Source of the DNA: Bradyrhizobium sp. 170
GTDB lineage: Bacteria; Pseudomonadota; Alphaproteobacteria; Rhizobiales; Xanthobacteraceae
DNA: 64,000 bases
Reading direction: 5' to 3'
Assembly: GCF_023101085.1 (NCBI RefSeq)
Contig: NZ_CP064703.1
Location: 4,092,001 to 4,156,000, forward strand
Under the pieces are notes generated by a model. That model was not told where the DNA came from. It made no database searches and saw nothing but the letters and a program-made list of their open reading frames with translations. Below, in pieces: positions 1-9,692 of the stretch; within the stretch, counting starts at the first letter, position 1, and every line of letters begins with the position of its first letter. The translations under genes and the position numbers were made by a program.

Positions 1-403
1 CGCCGAAACACTCGGCATGACGACCGCCAAGCATTGGGTCAAAGGCACCAAACTCAACCTCGAGCGCGCGCTGAAGATCGGCGACGAACTCGGCGGCCAT
101 ATTGTCGCGGGGCATGCTGACGGCATTGCGACCATCGTCAAGCGTGACGATCTGCCTGACATGGCGCGGTTTGAATTGCGCACCGTGCGGGAGCTGGCGC
201 GGTTCATCGCCACCAAGGGCTCGGTGACGCTGGATGGCGTGTCGCTGACCGTGAATACGGTCGAGGATGTCACGTTTTCGGTGCTGATCATTCCCCATAC
301 GCTCAGCGTCACCACGCTCGGCGGCTGGCGCGCAGGCAGCGAGGTCAATATCGAGGTCGATCTGATGGCCCGCTATGCGGCGCGGCTGTCGGAAATGAAG
401 TGA
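1..403 (+). CDS. ribE: Riboflavin synthase, C-terminal part (partial at window start)
   Basis: This is the distal part of riboflavin synthase, which dismutates two 6,7-dimethyl-8-ribityllumazine molecules into riboflavin in the cytoplasm. The reading frame is open from base 2 (AETLGMTT...), so the start lies upstream of the window. Visible are the repeat-boundary motif NLERALKIGDELGGH, the GHADG segment that begins the second lumazine-binding repeat, and the SVTLDGVSLTVN motif typical of that repeat. It precedes ribH by 56 bases, as expected for a riboflavin cluster. The identification is firm; only the N-terminal half is missing. Confidence 0.95.
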   Translation, partial: AETLGMTTAKHWVKGTKLNLERALKIGDELGGHIVAGHADGIATIVKRDDLPDMARFELRTVRELARFIATKGSVTLDGVSLTVNTVEDVTFSVLIIPHTLSVTTLGGWRAGSEVNIEVDLMARYAARLSEMK

Positions 404-459
404 CAGGCAGACATACGGCGCTTAAAACGCCGGCCAGCGAGCAACACGGAAGGTAGTTG

Positions 460-951
460 ATGGCAGACGCGCGGCGCGCCCCTCTAAAAGACCAGACCGA
501 CATTTCAGGCGCGCGCGCGCTGATCGTCGAGGCGCGGTTCTATGACGACATCCAGGATGCGTTGATGGAAGGTGCGGTCGCCGAACTAAAGGCCGCCGGC
601 GTGACGCATGACGTCATCACGGTTCCCGGCGCGCTGGAAATACCGGCCGCGATCGCGATCGCGCTCGATGCTGCCGAAAAGAACGGCAAGCCTTATGATG
701 CGGCAATCGCGCTCGGCTGCGTGGTGCGCGGCGACACCATCCATTTCGAGATTGTCTCGATCGAATCCTCGCGCGCGCTGATGGACCTCGCGGTCGCCAG
801 AGGTTTCCCGCTCGGTAACGGCATCATAACGGTCAATACCGACGCGCAGGCCTGGGCGAGGGCACGCGCCAGCGAGTTGAACAAGGGCGGCGACGCCGCG
901 CGCGCGGCACTCGCGATGCTGCGGATCAAGCGCCGGCTGACAAAGGCCTGA
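460..951 (+). CDS. ribH: 6,7-dimethyl-8-ribityllumazine synthase
   Basis: Lumazine synthase condenses 5-amino-6-ribitylaminouracil with 3,4-dihydroxy-2-butanone 4-phosphate, the penultimate step of riboflavin synthesis. The 163-residue product has the family motifs [11 protein letters not shown] and [14 protein letters not shown], the second carrying the catalytic His region. I prefer the ATG at 460 over the TTG one codon upstream, with GGAAGG about 8 bases before it. The gene lies between ribE and nusB, and its TGA is two bases before the nusB ATG, which implies an operon and translational coupling. Confidence 0.96.
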   Translation: MADARRAPLKDQTDISGARALIVEARFYDDIQDALMEGAVAELKAAGVTHDVITVPGALEIPAAIAIALDAAEKNGKPYDAAIALGCVVRGDTIHFEIVSIESSRALMDLAVARGFPLGNGIITVNTDAQAWARARASELNKGGDAARAALAMLRIKRRLTKA

Positions 952-953
952 CG

Positions 954-1448
954 ATGGCAGATCAGAAGAAGCCAGCGAAAAGTCCCGACAAGAAAGCCAA
1001 CCGACGTGGCGCGGCGCGGCTCGCCGCCGTGCAGGCGCTCTACCAGATGGACATCGCCGGCGCCGGGATCAACGACATCTTCGCCGAGTTCGAAAGCCAC
1101 TGGCTCGGCAACGAGGTTGAAGGCGATAAATATCTGCCGGCGGAGGCTGCGTTCTTCAAGGATGTGGTGGCCGGCGTAGTGCGCGATCAGGCCAGGCTCG
1201 ATCCCTTGATCGACGATGCGCTCCAGAAGGGCTGGCCGCTGAAGCGGATCGACGCGATTTTGCGCGCGGTGCTGCGGGCAGGCTCCTACGAGCTGGAACA
1301 TCGCAAGGACGTGCCGGGCCGTGTGGTGGTGTCCGAATATGTCGACGTCGCGCATGCGTTCGTTGAAAAGGAAGAGACCGGCATGGTGAACGCCGTGCTC
1401 GACCAGATCGCGCGCCAGTTCCGCGCCGAAGAGTTCGCGCGTGGCTAG
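954..1448 (+). CDS. nusB: Transcription antitermination factor NusB
   Basis: NusB binds boxA RNA together with S10 (NusE) and supports antitermination in rRNA operons. The 164-residue protein has a basic, Lys-rich N-terminal tail, then RRGAARLAAVQALYQMD, the typical start of the helical NusB fold, and near the C-terminus the PGRVVVSEYVDVAHAF segment common to the family. It starts two bases after ribH and overlaps thiL by eight bases. The ribH-nusB-thiL order is widespread in Proteobacteria and supports the call. Confidence 0.96.
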   Translation: MADQKKPAKSPDKKANRRGAARLAAVQALYQMDIAGAGINDIFAEFESHWLGNEVEGDKYLPAEAAFFKDVVAGVVRDQARLDPLIDDALQKGWPLKRIDAILRAVLRAGSYELEHRKDVPGRVVVSEYVDVAHAFVEKEETGMVNAVLDQIARQFRAEEFARG

Positions 1449-2436
1449 CGGCCCGCCCGGGTCCGGCGAAGACTCGCTGATCGCGCGCTATTTCCGGCCG
1501 CTTGCAACTGACCCGGGCGCCTTTCGTCTCGACGACGACGCCGCGGCGTTGCAGCCTGACGGTTCCGACATCGTGGTGACGACGGACGCCATCGTCGAGG
1601 GCGTTCACTTCCTGCCCGACGATTCCCCCGACACCGTCGCGCGCAAGGCGCTGCGGGTGAACCTCAGTGATCTCGCGGCGAAAGGGGCAACGCCGGCCGG
1701 CTTCGTGCTGACGCTTGCACTACGCAGCGCCGACGAGGCCTGGCTGAAACCGTTCGCGGCGGCGCTTGGCGAGGACGCCGCGCAGTTCGCCTGTCCGCTG
1801 CTGGGCGGCGATACCGTGTCGACGCCGGGCCCGCTGATGGTCTCGGTTACCGCGTTCGGCCGGGTGCCGCCGGGCAAGATGATTCATCGCAGCGGGGCCA
1901 AACCCGGCGAGCGCGTGATGGTGACGGGCACGATCGGCGACGCCGCGCTGGGGCTTGCCGTTCTCAAGGGCGGTAAGGTGCACGCCGCCGCATCCGACAA
2001 GGCCGCGCGCGAGGCGCTGATCGGGCGCTATCGCGTTCCGCAGCCGCGCGTGGCCATGGCTGAGATCGTTCGCGGCCATGCCAGCGCGGCGATGGATGTG
2101 TCGGATGGCCTTGCCGGCGATCTCACCAAGCTCTGTGGCGTGTCCGGCGTATCCGCGGTGATCGATCTGGTGTCGATTCCGCTGTCCGGTGCGGCGCAGG
2201 ATCTGGTGTCGCGCGGCGTTGTCGGACTGGAAACACTGATCGCCGGTGGCGATGATTACGAGATCCTGTGCACGCTGCCAGAGGATCGCGTGAAGGTGTT
2301 CGCGCAAGCCGCAAAGCGTGTCGGCGTCGTCGTGAGTTCCATCGGAACGATAGTCGCGGGAAGCGCGGTTCCGAAGTTCATCGACGGGCAGGGCACGGAA
2401 ATCGCGCTGGAACGTCGCTCTTACAGCCATTTTTGA
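1441..2436 (+). CDS. thiL: Thiamine-monophosphate kinase
   Basis: ThiL phosphorylates thiamine monophosphate to the active cofactor thiamine diphosphate. The 331-residue protein shows the AIR-synthase-like fold: DDDAA near residue 25, VTTDAIVEGVHF, the NLSDLAAKGATP motif with metal-binding Asp, the glycine-rich GGDTV, and MDVSDGL before the C-terminal domain. Translation starts at GTG 1441, inside the end of nusB, so it is probably coupled. An inverted repeat GGTGGGGT / ACCCCACC (2438-2445 and 2468-2475) follows the stop without a T-run; its role is unclear. Confidence 0.95.
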   Translation: MASGPPGSGEDSLIARYFRPLATDPGAFRLDDDAAALQPDGSDIVVTTDAIVEGVHFLPDDSPDTVARKALRVNLSDLAAKGATPAGFVLTLALRSADEAWLKPFAAALGEDAAQFACPLLGGDTVSTPGPLMVSVTAFGRVPPGKMIHRSGAKPGERVMVTGTIGDAALGLAVLKGGKVHAAASDKAAREALIGRYRVPQPRVAMAEIVRGHASAAMDVSDGLAGDLTKLCGVSGVSAVIDLVSIPLSGAAQDLVSRGVVGLETLIAGGDDYEILCTLPEDRVKVFAQAAKRVGVVVSSIGTIVAGSAVPKFIDGQGTEIALERRSYSHF

Positions 2437-2644
2437 AGGTGGGGTCGTTAACGCGTCGGCCTTTATTACCCCACCAGCCATTGCTATTTCGTCGAAAAAC
2501 CTATAGGTGTACTGCCATTCGATTACCGTCGTGCCTTTTCGAACGCGCCCTTAGGGGCTTCTTCCAGAGACATCGTCGATATTGGATTTGAATCCGTGCG
2601 ATCGCCGTGCGGAATGAAAGCCTAGGTGCTTTGGAGAAGAGAAA

Positions 2645-2854
2645 ATGGCTACGGGAACAGTGAAGTGGTTCAACGGTCAAAAGGGTTTCGGTTTCATTGA
2701 GCCGAGCGATGGCAGCAAGGATGTGTTCGTGCACATCTCGGCCGTCGAGCGCGCCGGCCTCGGCGGACTGGCCGAAGGTCAGAAGGTTCAGTTCGAACTC
2801 AAGACCGACAAGATGCGGGGCAAGGTGAGCGCGGAAAACCTGTCGCTCGTCTAA
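2645..2854 (+). CDS. Cold-shock domain protein (CspA family)
   Basis: This is a 69-residue single cold-shock domain, a beta-barrel that binds single-stranded RNA and DNA and acts as an RNA chaperone. Both RNA-binding motifs are present: KGFGFIEP (RNP1-like, residues 15-22) and VFVHISAV (RNP2-like). A clear ribosome site GGAGAAGAG precedes the ATG. The 208 bases between thiL and this start leave room for the long 5' leader common to cold-shock genes, although no leader boundary can be read from the sequence. A terminator follows 43 bases after the stop. Confidence 0.95.
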   Translation: MATGTVKWFNGQKGFGFIEPSDGSKDVFVHISAVERAGLGGLAEGQKVQFELKTDKMRGKVSAENLSLV

Positions 2855-2897
2855 GGCTTCGAAACGGTCGTTTCACGGATGTACTGGAATGGCTAGT

Positions 2898-2940
2898 GAG
2901 CCCGCTCGATCCTGATGGGATTGGGCGGGCTCTTGTATTT
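2898..2940 (+). terminator. Rho-independent terminator after the cold-shock gene
   Basis: An eight-base stem GAGCCCGC (2898-2905) pairs with GCGGGCTC (2925-2932), followed by TTGTATTT. It sits 43 bases behind the cold-shock gene stop and well ahead of the hppA start. Confidence 0.75.
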
Positions 2941-3193
2941 TGGGCCCGGCCCCAACCTCAGGGCCAGCGCCCGCCACCGCACGGGCGGCAAGTTGGTTGC
3001 TGGCCCGGTTAGCGGTGAATCCTTTCAAAAATCGATGGATTCTGGCCTCCGCGGCGTTGCGCCGGGGAGACGATTTTGGCATGGTCCCGCCGATTTGAGG
3101 TCACCCTTTTGGGCAGGGAAGGCCTCCATAATAAGCGCCGGCCGCGCTCGCGGGATGGCGTGGGGCGGAAAACCAGCATCTGAGGCAACTTCT

Positions 3194-5314
<2,121 letters not shown>

Positions 5315-5336
5315 GCGGCGATTAGCTGATCAAAAG

Positions 5337-5367
5337 AAAACCCCGCGGTGCGAGCCGCGGGGTTTTT
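5337..5367. terminator. Bidirectional hppA terminator, and apparent target of the intron
   Basis: A perfect 12-base stem (AAAACCCCGCGG at 5337-5348, CCGCGGGGTTTT at 5355-5366) with loop TGCGAG works as a terminator on either strand. The group IIC intron relic begins four bases after its T-run. The 20-base core at 5342-5361 is repeated exactly at 6399-6418. Confidence 0.9.
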
Positions 5368-5370
5368 GCT

Positions 5371-6012
5371 GTGTGCCGAGCATGATCGACAGCTTGGAGG
5401 TGAAAGTCTTCTATCCAGCCTGATGGCGGCGAAGGATTAGCGAAGCGCAAGGGCGTCACCGCGAGGTGGGGTCTGAAGGAAGCGTGGAGCAAAGCCGCGA
5501 CCCGATGGACAAACACCGGATAACGAGGCCTACCCGGCCGGACGAGCGAGCAACTGATCGCAAAGTCCACAGTCATCAACGACCGGGGTGGTAAATTCGG
5601 CGGGCGTGCGGTGAAGGCGGTCGATCCTACCTCGGGAGATCTGCGCTGCGTCTCGGTAACGAGACTGAGGTCGTCGTAAGGCGATCTGACCGCAGTGCAG
5701 AGGTCAGCAGAGGGCATAGTAGGCGGAACGAGTTCCGCTGAAGGCCTGAACGCTGGAAGTGACGAGTAGATGCAGCGATATCGCATCGGCCATGCGACTG
5801 AATTCCGGGCAACCGGCCTCGGAACGGCGGGAAGGGGTGAAACCCTGACTGACGCTGATCAGAGGAGTCGAAGCTGGCGCGACGATTGCTGACATCCAAA
5901 CTACGGTGGCAACAGAACAACTCTTGCCGCTCAATCCAGCGAACCGCCGTATACGGACCCGTACGTACGGTGGTGTGGGAGGGGAGGAGCCGCGAGGCTC
6001 CCCCTATCCCGT
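5371..6012 (+). mobile_element. ORF-less group IIC intron relic
   Basis: No convincing protein is encoded here, but the stretch reads as a group II intron of bacterial class C. The 5' end is GTGTGCCGAGCATG (5371-5384), followed by core segments GGTGAAAGTC, GCAAGGGCGTC, TCTGAAGGAAGCG and ACAAACACCGGATAACGAGG of domain I, and a GCATAGTAGGCGGAAC stretch before domain IV. Domain V is at about 5941-5975, with the CGC triad (5945-5947) typical of class C; domain VI follows to about 6012 and ends CTATCCCGT. I recognised this by recall of the Oceanobacillus iheyensis IIC intron, which shares these motifs in the same order. At about 642 bases it is too short to hold the usual reverse transcriptase, so domain IV must have lost it or never had it. 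It lies directly behind a terminator hairpin, the known preference of class C introns. The exact 3' end is uncertain by a few bases. Confidence 0.85.
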
Positions 6013-6117
6013 TTGGCATGAACCTCATTCGCTGCGCTCCGCTGGCGCGCTTGCCGAATTGATCGCATCCGCCAACGATATCCGCCAACCAGACACGGAC
6101 AACACGGAGATCAATTG

Positions 6118-6273
6118 ATGTCGCTCTCATCCGCCCGGAATTATGCACTCCGCGCCTCCAAGTCGCGGGACCAGAAGGAGGCCATCGAATTGCTGTCCAA
6201 GGCCATCCTGGAACTGGCTTTGTCGATTGAAGCTACCGACGCCAAGGTCAAGAAGATCAACAAGTCATCCTAG
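6118..6273 (+). CDS. Small 51-residue protein of unknown function
   Basis: An ATG-started frame of 51 codons lies between the intron relic and the next terminator. The product begins MSLSSARNYALRAS, is mostly predicted helix (KEAIELLSKAILELALSIEA), is rich in Lys at the end and has no membrane segment. I do not recognise a family. Sensible codon use, a complete frame and a terminator downstream make it a plausible gene, but no strong ribosome site is visible. It may belong with the DNA that flanked the intron insertion site. Confidence 0.55.
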   Translation: MSLSSARNYALRASKSRDQKEAIELLSKAILELALSIEATDAKVKKINKSS

Positions 6274-6393
6274 CTAACTAGCTAGCGCAGAATTCACTGC
6301 CATCCGCCGGCGTGGGGGGAAACGAAGCGATCCATCGCCGTCCTTCTATCGCCGCCCTGGTGACGCGAGGGCTAGCTTGGTCGCATCGAAACG

Positions 6394-6423
6394 AAAATCC
6401 CGCGGTGCGAGCCGCGGGATTTT
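6394..6423. terminator. Bidirectional terminator, near copy of the hppA terminator
   Basis: A perfect 12-base stem (AAAATCCCGCGG at 6394-6405, CCGCGGGATTTT at 6412-6423) with loop TGCGAG. It can serve both the small plus-strand ORF ending at 6273 and the minus-strand binding-protein gene ending at 6525. Confidence 0.85.
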
Positions 6424-6435
6424 GTTGGAACTTCG

Positions 6436-6510
6436 TAGCCCGGATGAGCGAAGCGAAATCCGGGGTCTCTCGCGTTATGTCCCGGATATCGCTTTCGCTC
6501 ATCCGGGCTA
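6436..6510. repeat. Extragenic inverted repeat (TAGCCCGGATGAGCG type)
   Basis: The left arm TAGCCCGGATGAGCGAAGCG starts at 6436 and the right arm ending CGCTCATCCGGGCTA stops at 6510, so the whole unit folds into a long hairpin. It lies just behind the stop of the minus-strand gene at 6525. I know this type of palindrome as common in Bradyrhizobium intergenic DNA; only one copy is in this window. Confidence 0.8.
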
Positions 6511-6524
6511 CGCGAGTTACGCGA

Positions 6525-7529
6525 TCAGTTCACGTCCATCTGCAAGCCTTCGCGCTTGATGATCTCGCCGAACTTCGTCGTCTCCGCCTGGAGGAAGTCG
6601 GAATACTGCTGCGGCGAGCCGTAATCGGTGCGCGCGCCGATCTTGGCCATGCTTTCCTTGATGTCATCGCGCTCCAGGAAAACCTTGATTTCCTTGTTGA
6701 GCGCATCGACCACGGGAGCGGGCGCACTCTTCGGCAGGAAAATGCCGAACCAGGACGACACATCGAACTTCGCAAGTTCCGGCGCGCTCTCGCGCATGGT
6801 CGGAACGTTTGGCGCCAGCGCGGCACGCTCCGGCGTGGTCACCGCCAGGGCATTGAGCTTGCCGTCCAGAACCTGCGGCAGCGTCGGATAGAGATTATCG
6901 AACAGGATCTGGATATCGCCGGCAAGCGCCGCCTGCAGCGCCGGGCCGGCGCCGCGGAACGGCACATGGACCATCTTCAGGCCGGTCAATTGCAGGAACC
7001 AGGCGCCGGTGAGGTGCGGGCTCTGTCCGACGCCGGACGAGGCATAGGTGAGCTTGTCCGGATTGGCCTTGATATAGGCGATCAGTTCTCCGATCGACTT
7101 GATGCCGGTCGACGGATGGGCCGACACGATATTTGGGATCCGGATCAAGTTGGAAACCGGCTGCAGCTGATCCGCCTTGTAGGGCATGTTGCGGAAAATG
7201 CTGTAGGCGATCGCGTTGGGGCCGGGATTACCAACGAGGATGGTGTGTCCGTCCCCCTTGCTGCGCACGGCTTCGGCAGTGCCGATGGTGCCGCCGCCGC
7301 CGGAACGGTTCTCCACGACCGCGGATTGGCCCCACGCCTTCTGCAGATGTGCGGCCAGCAACCTCCCCATCACGTCGGTGGTGCCGCCTGGTGCCGCCGG
7401 CACGATGAGACGGACGGTCTCGGTCGGGCGCCAGTCGGAGCCGTAGCTCGCGCGCGGCAAGATTGCCGCCGCCGAAACGGCCGCAGCTCCGGTCAAAACG
7501 CGGCGTCGAGAAATAGCTTTAATCGTCAC
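6525..7529 (-). CDS. Bug/TctC-family periplasmic solute-binding protein
   Basis: This is a binding protein of the tripartite tricarboxylate transporter type, which captures carboxylic acids in the periplasm. The 334-residue product starts with a twin-arginine-like leader (SRRRVLTGAAAVSAAA), then VRLIVPAAPGGTTDV, the hallmark N-terminal motif, VVENRSGGGGTIGT and the HVPFRGAGPALQAALAG segment of the second lobe. GTG 7529 is preceded by AGGGAG, so I prefer it to more upstream starts. No TctA or TctB membrane genes are adjacent, so it is an orphan, as most of these proteins are. The ligand cannot be told from the sequence. Confidence 0.9.
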   Translation of the reverse strand: MTIKAISRRRVLTGAAAVSAAAILPRASYGSDWRPTETVRLIVPAAPGGTTDVMGRLLAAHLQKAWGQSAVVENRSGGGGTIGTAEAVRSKGDGHTILVGNPGPNAIAYSIFRNMPYKADQLQPVSNLIRIPNIVSAHPSTGIKSIGELIAYIKANPDKLTYASSGVGQSPHLTGAWFLQLTGLKMVHVPFRGAGPALQAALAGDIQILFDNLYPTLPQVLDGKLNALAVTTPERAALAPNVPTMRESAPELAKFDVSSWFGIFLPKSAPAPVVDALNKEIKVFLERDDIKESMAKIGARTDYGSPQQYSDFLQAETTKFGEIIKREGLQMDVN

Positions 7530-7649
7530 AAGTTCACTCCCTGCTGAATCATTATTTGCGGGAAGCGTAGGCAGCGCGCGCGCAGAGAGCAAGCGGGCGA
7601 CTTGGCGCAGGTTTTCTTGGCGCAGGATTTCCGCGTCGCGGAACGCGCT

Positions 7650-8135
7650 CTAGTTAAAGCTGAGCAGCTTGAACAGCGGCGTCAGGTAGCTGAGTTCCTG
7701 GCCGGACGTCGGCGTGGTGCGGCTGATGAAGTCGAAGATCTTGCCGTCCTGCAATCCGTAATTGGCGAGCCGCTGCACCTGGCGGTTCTTGTCGAAATAG
7801 ATCGCGATCACGCGCTGGTCGACGACCTGCTGATTCATGAACGCGACTTTGCGCTCGGAGCGCTGCGAGATGTAATAGAACACCTCGCCGTTCAGGGTCG
7901 CGACCGTGGACGGCGTTCCCATCACGATCAGCACCTGATCCTGGCTGGCGCCGATCGGGATCTGCTCCAGCGCGTTGGGCGGCAGGATATAGCCCTTCTG
8001 GAACTGCTCGCCGGTGCACCCGACGAGCGCTGCGCAAATCAGTGCCACGGCTGCGGCCGCGCGAAAACCGCGCCGGCGCATGGTCAGGCGGCGCGGCAAG
8101 GGCACGCAGGTGCTCAGGTGGCTCATCTCGGTCAT
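7650..8135 (-). CDS. bamE: Outer-membrane assembly lipoprotein BamE (SmpA/OmlA)
   Basis: BamE is a lipoprotein subunit of the BAM complex that inserts beta-barrel proteins into the outer membrane. A hydrophobic leader ends in the lipobox ALVGC, followed by QIPIGASQDQVLIVMGTPS, which is the BamE fold signature, and VFYYISQRSE. The start is uncertain: ATG 8135 gives a 41-residue leader, ATG 8126 and ATG 8081 are alternatives, and none has a strong ribosome site. The gene is divergent from the cytochrome chaperone gene. Confidence 0.9.
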   Translation of the reverse strand: MTEMSHLSTCVPLPRRLTMRRRGFRAAAAVALICAALVGCTGEQFQKGYILPPNALEQIPIGASQDQVLIVMGTPSTVATLNGEVFYYISQRSERKVAFMNQQVVDQRVIAIYFDKNRQVQRLANYGLQDGKIFDFISRTTPTSGQELSYLTPLFKLLSFN

Positions 8136-8242
8136 CTCAGGAATTAGCCCGTCCTCTTGCATCGCGCGGTGCGTTGACGTACCGGGCAGCACGCTTGAAT
8201 GCAACATGCGCGGCCCGGGAGGGCTCGCTTGCGGAACCCACA

Positions 8243-8791
8243 ATGCTTTGGCCGTTCAATCACTTCAGGAAACCCCGGACGCCGTTGCGCGGCACCATCG
8301 AGGCCATCTATGGCATGATCGTGACGCAGGCGCGAGAACCGTTGTTTTATCGGGACTTTGGGGTTCCGGACACGGTTAACGGCCGTTTTGACCTGCTTCT
8401 GCTGCATTTGTGGCTGGTCCTGCGACGCCTGAAATCGGTGGAGGGCGGCACAGCCCTGTCACAGGGGCTGTTCGACCATTTTTGCAACGATATGGACGAT
8501 AATCTGCGCGAGATGGCGGTTAGTGACCTCAAGGTGCCGAAGCGCATGCAGGCCTTCGGCGAGGCCTTCTATGGCCGGACGGCGGCCTATGATTTTGCGC
8601 TGACGGAGGGCCGCGAGGCACTGGCGCTGGCGATGTGCAAGAATATCCTCAATGGCGAGAACATCGAGAAGGCCCGCCTGCTTGCAGCCTATGCCGAGGC
8701 GGCGATGGCCGCTCTCGACAGCCAGGACGAGGCAACGCTGGTGAGCGGTTTAGCCAGATTTCCCCTGCCGGAGAATGGCGCGCAGCAATGA
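8243..8791 (+). CDS. Ubiquinol-cytochrome c chaperone family protein
   Basis: The 182-residue product matches the CBP3/UQCC1-like chaperone family, which helps assemble cytochrome b of the bc1 complex. Typical is FYRDFGVPDTVNGRFDLL followed by LWLVLRRL near residues 34-60, and FCNDMDDNLREM and KRMQAFGEAFYGR in the middle. The frame is open upstream of 8243, but the upstream part overlaps bamE antisense and has no family match, so ATG 8243 (MLWPFNHFRK) is the start. It overlaps the DUF177 gene by four bases (ATGA), which implies coupled translation. Confidence 0.88.
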   Translation: MLWPFNHFRKPRTPLRGTIEAIYGMIVTQAREPLFYRDFGVPDTVNGRFDLLLLHLWLVLRRLKSVEGGTALSQGLFDHFCNDMDDNLREMAVSDLKVPKRMQAFGEAFYGRTAAYDFALTEGREALALAMCKNILNGENIEKARLLAAYAEAAMAALDSQDEATLVSGLARFPLPENGAQQ

Positions 8792-9390
8792 GCAAGACTG
8801 ATACGACCAAGACTGGCACGACAGAGAAGCCCGACCCGTGGCGCGTCCCCGTCACGGTGGCGCAGATACCGGAGACGGGCCTGCACCGAGACATCGAGGC
8901 CGATCAGGCCATCCGCAGCGCGGTGGCCGATGTCGGAGGCTTGCGCGCGGTGCTTTCGGTGCAGGCCTCGTTCGACGTCACGCCAAAGAGCGGCGGCCGC
9001 TTCCACGTGGCCGGCCACGTGCGAGCGCGGGTCGGACAGACCTGTGTAGTGACGCTGGAGGAGATCGAGACCGATATCGACGAGCCGATCGATCTGACCT
9101 TCGCGCCGCCCGAGCAGATCCCGCAGATGGCCGCGCTGGTCGATGAGGCCGGGGAAAGCGACGAGGAGACACCCGATCCGCCCGAACCGATCGAGAATGG
9201 CACGATCGATCTCGGCCGGGTCGCCACGGACGCATTATATCTCGCGGTCGATCCATATCCGCGCAAACCCGGCGCCGTATTTGAGCCGGTGGTTGAAGCC
9301 GTCGATCCCGAGGATCACCCGTTCGCGGCGCTCAAGGCGTTGAAGGCGGAACCGAAAACGTCCGGCACCAGGAAGCCCAAAGCCAAGTAG
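8788..9390 (+). CDS. DUF177 (YceD-like) protein
   Basis: The 200-residue acidic product belongs to the DUF177/YceD family, implicated in 23S rRNA metabolism and usually found next to plsX or rpmF. Seen here are PWRVPVTVAQIPETGL at the start, RARVGQTCVVTLEEIETDI in the centre and DLGRVATDALYLAVDPYPR near the end, the most conserved family stretch. It starts at ATG 8788 within the stop of the preceding gene. In this genome rpmF is not between it and plsX. Confidence 0.88.
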   Translation: MSKTDTTKTGTTEKPDPWRVPVTVAQIPETGLHRDIEADQAIRSAVADVGGLRAVLSVQASFDVTPKSGGRFHVAGHVRARVGQTCVVTLEEIETDIDEPIDLTFAPPEQIPQMAALVDEAGESDEETPDPPEPIENGTIDLGRVATDALYLAVDPYPRKPGAVFEPVVEAVDPEDHPFAALKALKAEPKTSGTRKPKAK

Positions 9391-9692
9391 CCGGCAGTTA
9401 AAGTGGCGGGCGAAGCTGCCATCGGTTAGAGGTGGTTGTGATATCCCGCCAAGAGTGTCCCATAAGATATTGAATTATATCGGGATATTTTGTATTCTGG
9501 ATTTCGGGCCACAGCGCTTGCCTTTCGCCAAAAGAGCGTGGTCAAGAGGTTGTGTCGGGACAGGGACACGCTATTGTCGCGGCCCGGCGGGGGCGTGGTA
9601 TTGCGCTTTGCCGAGCATCGCTTTGGCGGTGCCTTTCCAGTACGCGGCCGCGCTCTCCGAGGGCCGCAAGAGATCAGGTTTCCGGGACGTTC
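9391..9692. other. Gene-free gap before plsX
   Basis: These 302 bases hold no gene I can support. The AT-richer left part contains ATATCCCG (9441-9448) and CGGGATAT (9481-9488), inverted arms around a 32-base AT-rich stretch, which could be a regulatory site or part of a plsX promoter. The right part is GC-rich and is open in the plsX frame from 9552, but that extension has no PlsX similarity. Confidence 0.4.

Noticed and set aside
2915..3193. N-terminal extension of hppA
   Set aside because: It includes the terminator of the cold-shock gene and shows no similarity to pyrophosphatases; ATG 3194 fits the family.
5627..6148. Minus-strand frames within the intron relic
   Set aside because: They cross ribozyme domains IV to VI and have no protein motif; the RNA interpretation explains the stretch better.
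6312..7547. 411-codon frame on the plus strand across the binding-protein gene
   Set aside because: Antisense shadow of a clear TctC-family gene; composition is dominated by Arg and Gly with no motif.
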